Assembly: GCF_010993985.1 (NCBI RefSeq)
Contig: NZ_WINH01000006.1
Coordinates: 62,001 to 126,000 of the forward strand
DNA: 64,000 nt
Direction: 5' to 3'
From: Paraferrimonas sp. SM1919
GTDB taxonomy: Bacteria; Pseudomonadota; Gammaproteobacteria; Enterobacterales; Shewanellaceae
A program made the position numbers and the translations under genes. Position 1 is the first letter of the stretch, and every line of letters begins with the position of its first letter. The notes beneath the pieces were generated by a model. It did not search any database and was not told where the DNA came from. It worked only from the letters and a program-made list of their open reading frames with translations. This document shows positions 60,936 through 64,000 of this stretch, piece after piece.

Positions 60936-61811
60936 ATGACCAATACAAGCCAAGATACCCTGAATCGTTTCTTGTTTGAAAAAGAATCTGTACGCGGTGA
61001 AGTTGTACAATTGCAGCAAAGCTATCAACAAATCTTAAGTGACCATAGCTATCCAAAGATTATTAAAAATATTCTTGGTGAATTGTTAGCCGCTACCACA
61101 TTGCTTACAGCAACGTTGAAGTTTGAAGGTGATATTGCCGTTCAAATACAAGGGGACGGTCCTGTAAGCTTAGCGGTCATCAATAGCGATCACCTGCTGC
61201 AAGTTCGCGGTCTTTCGCAATTTAATAGTGAAGCATTAACGGAAGATTCAAACCTACAGGCGCTGTTTGGTAAAGGGCATATGGTAATCACTATTACTCC
61301 AAATAAAGGTGAGCGCTACCAAGGTATTGTTGCTTTAGATAAACCAACAATCAGTCAATGCTTAAGTAATTATTTTGCCCAATCTGAACAGCTTCCAACC
61401 TTCATTAAACTCTTTGCTGATGGTGATTTTGCTTCAGGTATGCTGTTGCAAGTTCTGCCTTCAAATGAAGATGATCAAATGAATGCATTTGAGCATTTGA
61501 GTCAGCTCACTAACACCATTTCTGCAGATGAATTAGCCAGCCTACCTGCCCAAGAAATCCTGCATCGGTTATTCCACGAAGAAGAGTTGATGCTGTTTGA
61601 TGCGGCAGATGTCAACTTTAAATGTCGCTGTTCTCGTAAAAAATCAGCAGATGCCATTCGTTCAATTGACCGCAATGAAATCGAACAAATCGTAAATGAG
61701 GAAGGTAAAGTGGGTCTTCACTGCGATTACTGTAATACTACTTACAATTTTGACAGTATCGATATCGCAGCCATTTATGACGGCCAAGCAGGCACTAACA
61801 CAGCCCACTAA
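60936..61811 (+). CDS. hslO: Redox-regulated holdase chaperone Hsp33
   Basis: A 291-aa chaperone activated by oxidation. The globular domain has [18 protein letters not shown] and [11 protein letters not shown]. The C-terminal redox switch has CRC (about residues 229-231) and CDYC (about 262-265), the complete Cys-X-Cys plus Cys-X2-Cys zinc site. Ends at a strong terminator. Confidence 0.96.
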   Translation: MTNTSQDTLNRFLFEKESVRGEVVQLQQSYQQILSDHSYPKIIKNILGELLAATTLLTATLKFEGDIAVQIQGDGPVSLAVINSDHLLQVRGLSQFNSEALTEDSNLQALFGKGHMVITITPNKGERYQGIVALDKPTISQCLSNYFAQSEQLPTFIKLFADGDFASGMLLQVLPSNEDDQMNAFEHLSQLTNTISADELASLPAQEILHRLFHEEELMLFDAADVNFKCRCSRKKSADAIRSIDRNEIEQIVNEEGKVGLHCDYCNTTYNFDSIDIAAIYDGQAGTNTAH

Positions 61812-61819
61812 AATTCTTC

Positions 61820-61846
61820 AAGCCATGCATTTGCATGGCTTTTTTA
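61820..61846 (+). terminator. Terminator of hslR-hslO
   Basis: A perfect 9-bp stem (AAGCCATGC / GCATGGCTT) with an ATTT loop is followed by T5, 9 nt past the hslO stop. Confidence 0.92.
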
Positions 61847-61899
61847 CAAGCCTTCAAAGAAGCGATAAACTATAGTTATCCACACTAAACTGAATTCTT

Positions 61900-62679
61900 A
61901 TGGCAGAGCAAGCTCCCCTTTTATCACTTAAGCAAGTGTCTCTTAGCTATGGCCATGGTGAGGTGCTTAAAGCTATAGATTTACAGCTGGACCATGGTGA
62001 GTTGGTTGCATTAGTTGGCCCCAATGGATCTGGCAAAACCAGTCTTCTCAATAGCATTAATGGTTTTATTGCCGCAACGGGGCTCATTCAGATAGCTGGA
62101 CAAGATCTTCAGCAGCTGTCTTCTAATACAGTGGCTAAGTTGATTGCGAGTGTTAGCCAGCATCAAGATCAACAAATAGCATTATCGGTTAAAGAATTTG
62201 TCAGTCTAGGACTACTGCCACAACTTGGTCTATGGCAAAAAATCTCTTTTCAGCAGCAAGGTAAAATTGAGTCCTATTTAAGGCAGTTTGATTTATTAGA
62301 CAAACTCAATACGCCATTAAGTGAACTTTCTGGTGGCCAAAGACAAAGAGCGCATATTGTTAAGTCACTGCTTCAGCAACCTAGGCTGCTGCTGTTAGAT
62401 GAACCCAATAATCATTTAGATATTGAACACCAGCTTCATTTGCTTAACTATTTAAAAAAGCAATCCTTTACTAGCTTAATTAGTCTGCATGATCTTAATT
62501 TAGCTGCGCAATTCTGTGATAAAGTGATCATTCTAAATGAAGGAAGTTTGTTTGATTTTGGGACTCCTGAACAAGTATTGAATCAACATAATATTGCCCA
62601 GGTATTTAAGGTAAACTGCAAAATTGATGCACACTATCAGCAAGGTTTAGCCATTCAGTTTAGTTCGAGGAATCCATGA
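61900..62679 (+). CDS. btuD: ABC transporter ATP-binding protein, cobalamin type (BtuD-like)
   Basis: A 259-aa ATPase of the iron/B12 uptake class. Walker A GPNGSGKT (about residues 39-46), Q-loop SVSQHQD, signature LSGGQRQRAHI, Walker B LLLLDEPNNHLD, and H-loop SLHDLNLA. It overlaps the permease by 4 nt. Specificity for B12 is inferred from the adenosyltransferase gene that follows; heme or siderophore transporters look similar. No cobalamin riboswitch is seen in the 53-nt gap after the hslO terminator. Confidence 0.85.
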   Translation: MAEQAPLLSLKQVSLSYGHGEVLKAIDLQLDHGELVALVGPNGSGKTSLLNSINGFIAATGLIQIAGQDLQQLSSNTVAKLIASVSQHQDQQIALSVKEFVSLGLLPQLGLWQKISFQQQGKIESYLRQFDLLDKLNTPLSELSGGQRQRAHIVKSLLQQPRLLLLDEPNNHLDIEHQLHLLNYLKKQSFTSLISLHDLNLAAQFCDKVIILNEGSLFDFGTPEQVLNQHNIAQVFKVNCKIDAHYQQGLAIQFSSRNP

Positions 62680-63656
62680 TCTTAACCCGTGCTAATATCC
62701 TTATTTTAATTATGTGCATGCTTACAGGATTAAGCGTAATGCTTAGCCTTAGCATAGGGGCTGTATCCATCGATCTGTTCGAAGTTTGCAAACAGCTAGT
62801 GTCACAGCGAGAACAAACCGTTCAACAGCAGATTTTATTTGATTTAAGACTCCCACGAATAATACAAGCATTAACGGCAGGAGCGGGATTATCCTTAGCT
62901 GGTTACATTCTGCAAATGGTAACTCGAAATCCACTCGCTGATCCTTATTTATTTGGTGTTTCCGCCGGCGCGTCTTTAGGTGCTGTAGTTGTCATCGCCT
63001 TGGCCAGCTCTATTTCCTTAAATCTTACTTTTGGCGCTTTAGTAGGGGCATTAATATCCACCTTTGTGGTGCTTTATTTAGCTGCTGGTAACTTGCAGCA
63101 ACAAACTCAAAAAATGGTATTGGCTGGTGTCGCCTGCGCTTTCTTATTTAGCGCTATCAGTAGTTTCATTTTATATTTCGCCACGCCACAAGCTGCAGCC
63201 TCGGTATTATTTTGGTCCTTAGGCAGTTTTGCCAACGCCGATTGGCTAGGGGTAAAAATAAGCTTAATCAGTTTATTATTAATTGGATTTGCCACCATAG
63301 GCTTGCATCGGCCATTGCTGGCTCTGGCCAGTGGTGATCATAGCGCCCATAGTTTGGGCGTGGATCCCAGCCGAATTCGGCTGACAATGTTAGCGCTATG
63401 CTCTATTTTGACTGCAGTATTAGTTGCCAACTGTGGAGGTATTGGCTTTGTTGGGTTAATGATCCCCCATATAACCAAAATGCTTATTAAGCAGCAAAAC
63501 TCTCCTATATTAGTGATGCTTTTAGGGGGTATATTTATGATTTGGGTGGATACCCTAGCTCGCATTGCCATTGTTGCTCAAGAAATACCTGTTGGTATTA
63601 TCACAGCCTTTATTGGCAGTTTCTTTTTCTTAATTTTGTTAAGACGCAAAGGTTAA
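62676..63656 (+). CDS. btuC: ABC transporter permease, FecCD/BtuC family
   Basis: A 326-aa permease with about ten helices. FecCD motifs LRLPRIIQALTAGAGLSLAG and NPLADPYLFGVSAGASLGA are near the start. VANCGGIGFVGLMIPHI, the coupling-helix region, is near residue 255. It overlaps btuD by 4 nt and is followed 6 nt later by the adenosyltransferase. No binding-protein gene is adjacent in the window. Confidence 0.88.
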   Translation: MILTRANILILIMCMLTGLSVMLSLSIGAVSIDLFEVCKQLVSQREQTVQQQILFDLRLPRIIQALTAGAGLSLAGYILQMVTRNPLADPYLFGVSAGASLGAVVVIALASSISLNLTFGALVGALISTFVVLYLAAGNLQQQTQKMVLAGVACAFLFSAISSFILYFATPQAAASVLFWSLGSFANADWLGVKISLISLLLIGFATIGLHRPLLALASGDHSAHSLGVDPSRIRLTMLALCSILTAVLVANCGGIGFVGLMIPHITKMLIKQQNSPILVMLLGGIFMIWVDTLARIAIVAQEIPVGIITAFIGSFFFLILLRRKG

Positions 63657-63662
63657 TGGCTC

Positions 63663-64000
63663 ATGCTTGATAAACAACAAAAACACTCACAGAGACAGCA
63701 AAGGTTAAAACAAAAAGTCGATGCTAACATTGCTGCTGCGACAAAAGTACAAGGTGTGCTAATGGTGATCAGCGGCAATGGCAAAGGAAAGTCAACCGCC
63801 GGTTTTGGTAATGTTTGTCGTGCTGTAGGCCACGGCATGAGTGCCGCGGTAGTTCAATTTATTAAAGGAACCATGGATTGTGGTGAACGTAATCTATTAG
63901 AAAAATTTGGGGTGCCGTTTGAGGTCATGGCAACGGGCTTCACCTGGGAAACTCAAAATAGAGAAACCGACACTATTGCCTGCCAAAAAGCGTGGCAGCA
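63663..64000 (+). CDS. btuR: Corrinoid adenosyltransferase CobO/BtuR (5' part, cut by window end)
   Basis: Transfers the adenosyl group of ATP to cob(I)alamin or cob(I)yrinic acid diamide. The 112 codons visible start at ATG 63663 (the ATG at 63656 hits a stop after four codons) and include the P-loop ISGNGKGKSTAGFGN and VQFIKGTMDCGERN, both diagnostic for CobO. The rest lies beyond the window. It makes a B12 uptake/activation operon with btuD-btuC. Confidence 0.9.
   Translation, partial: MLDKQQKHSQRQQRLKQKVDANIAAATKVQGVLMVISGNGKGKSTAGFGNVCRAVGHGMSAAVVQFIKGTMDCGERNLLEKFGVPFEVMATGFTWETQNRETDTIACQKAWQ

Overview
The window is chromosomal DNA from a marine-type gammaproteobacterium. Gene content and order (surA-pdxA-rsmA-apaG-apaH beside folA; rplU-rpmA-obgE divergent from ispB; trxA-rho divergent from rhlB; cutA-dsbD next to groESL; an uninterrupted gspCDEFGHIJKLMN operon; hslR-hslO; a liuRABCDE operon) point to the Alteromonadales, most like Shewanella or a close relative. 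This is inferred from recognised proteins and synteny; no 16S gene is present. No tRNA, rRNA or CRISPR array was seen.

Layout. 1-4403: outer-membrane chaperone surA followed by tightly coupled pdxA, rsmA, apaG, apaH. 4492-6522: chemoreceptor. 6598-7569: small exported DUF3718-like protein and folA on the minus strand. 7689-18727: an amino-acid/branched-chain catabolic block, with a fused indolepyruvate ferredoxin oxidoreductase divergent from an Lrp-type regulator, then the leucine/isovalerate operon liuRABCDE with a clear LiuR palindrome. 18998-21407: an accessory island with two tandem paralogous secreted proteins, a copy of the obgE 3' end, a transposase scrap, and an orphan Rhs tip carrying an M15-like peptidase motif, overlapped by a lipoprotein gene that looks like its immunity gene. 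21464-24589: obgE, rpmA, rplU, ispB. 24648-26757: a poorly conserved stretch with a membrane-anchored orphan, an inverted-repeat-bounded element, a broken regulator fragment, a tiny membrane protein, a 7-bp tandem repeat and a 127-nt palindrome that reaches the ppc stop codon. 26758-34397: ppc, an outer-membrane barrel protein and a large secreted LamG/thrombospondin-3/heparinase-like lyase. 34398-36968: a triplicated hairpin unit downstream of groEL, then groES-groEL with a sigma-32 promoter. 37139-46096: MATE pump, fxsA, cutA-dsbD, a membrane orphan, chrA, a thioredoxin-like protein, a short GppA-like protein and rhlB. 46313-48774: trxA, rho and an outer-membrane barrel. 48823-60286: complete type II secretion operon. 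60523-64000: hslR-hslO and a cobalamin transport/adenosylation cluster cut by the window end.

How the genes work together. The lyase carries a signal peptide and could be a type II secretion cargo. Redox folding is represented by dsbD, trxA and the small WCPDC protein; proteostasis by surA, groESL, hslR and hslO. The candidate novel system is the orphan Rhs M15-like toxin/lipoprotein pair. It sits between two nearly identical 80-bp copies of the obgE 3' end plus terminator, which suggests that a toxin cassette landed at the end of obgE and rebuilt the gene end.
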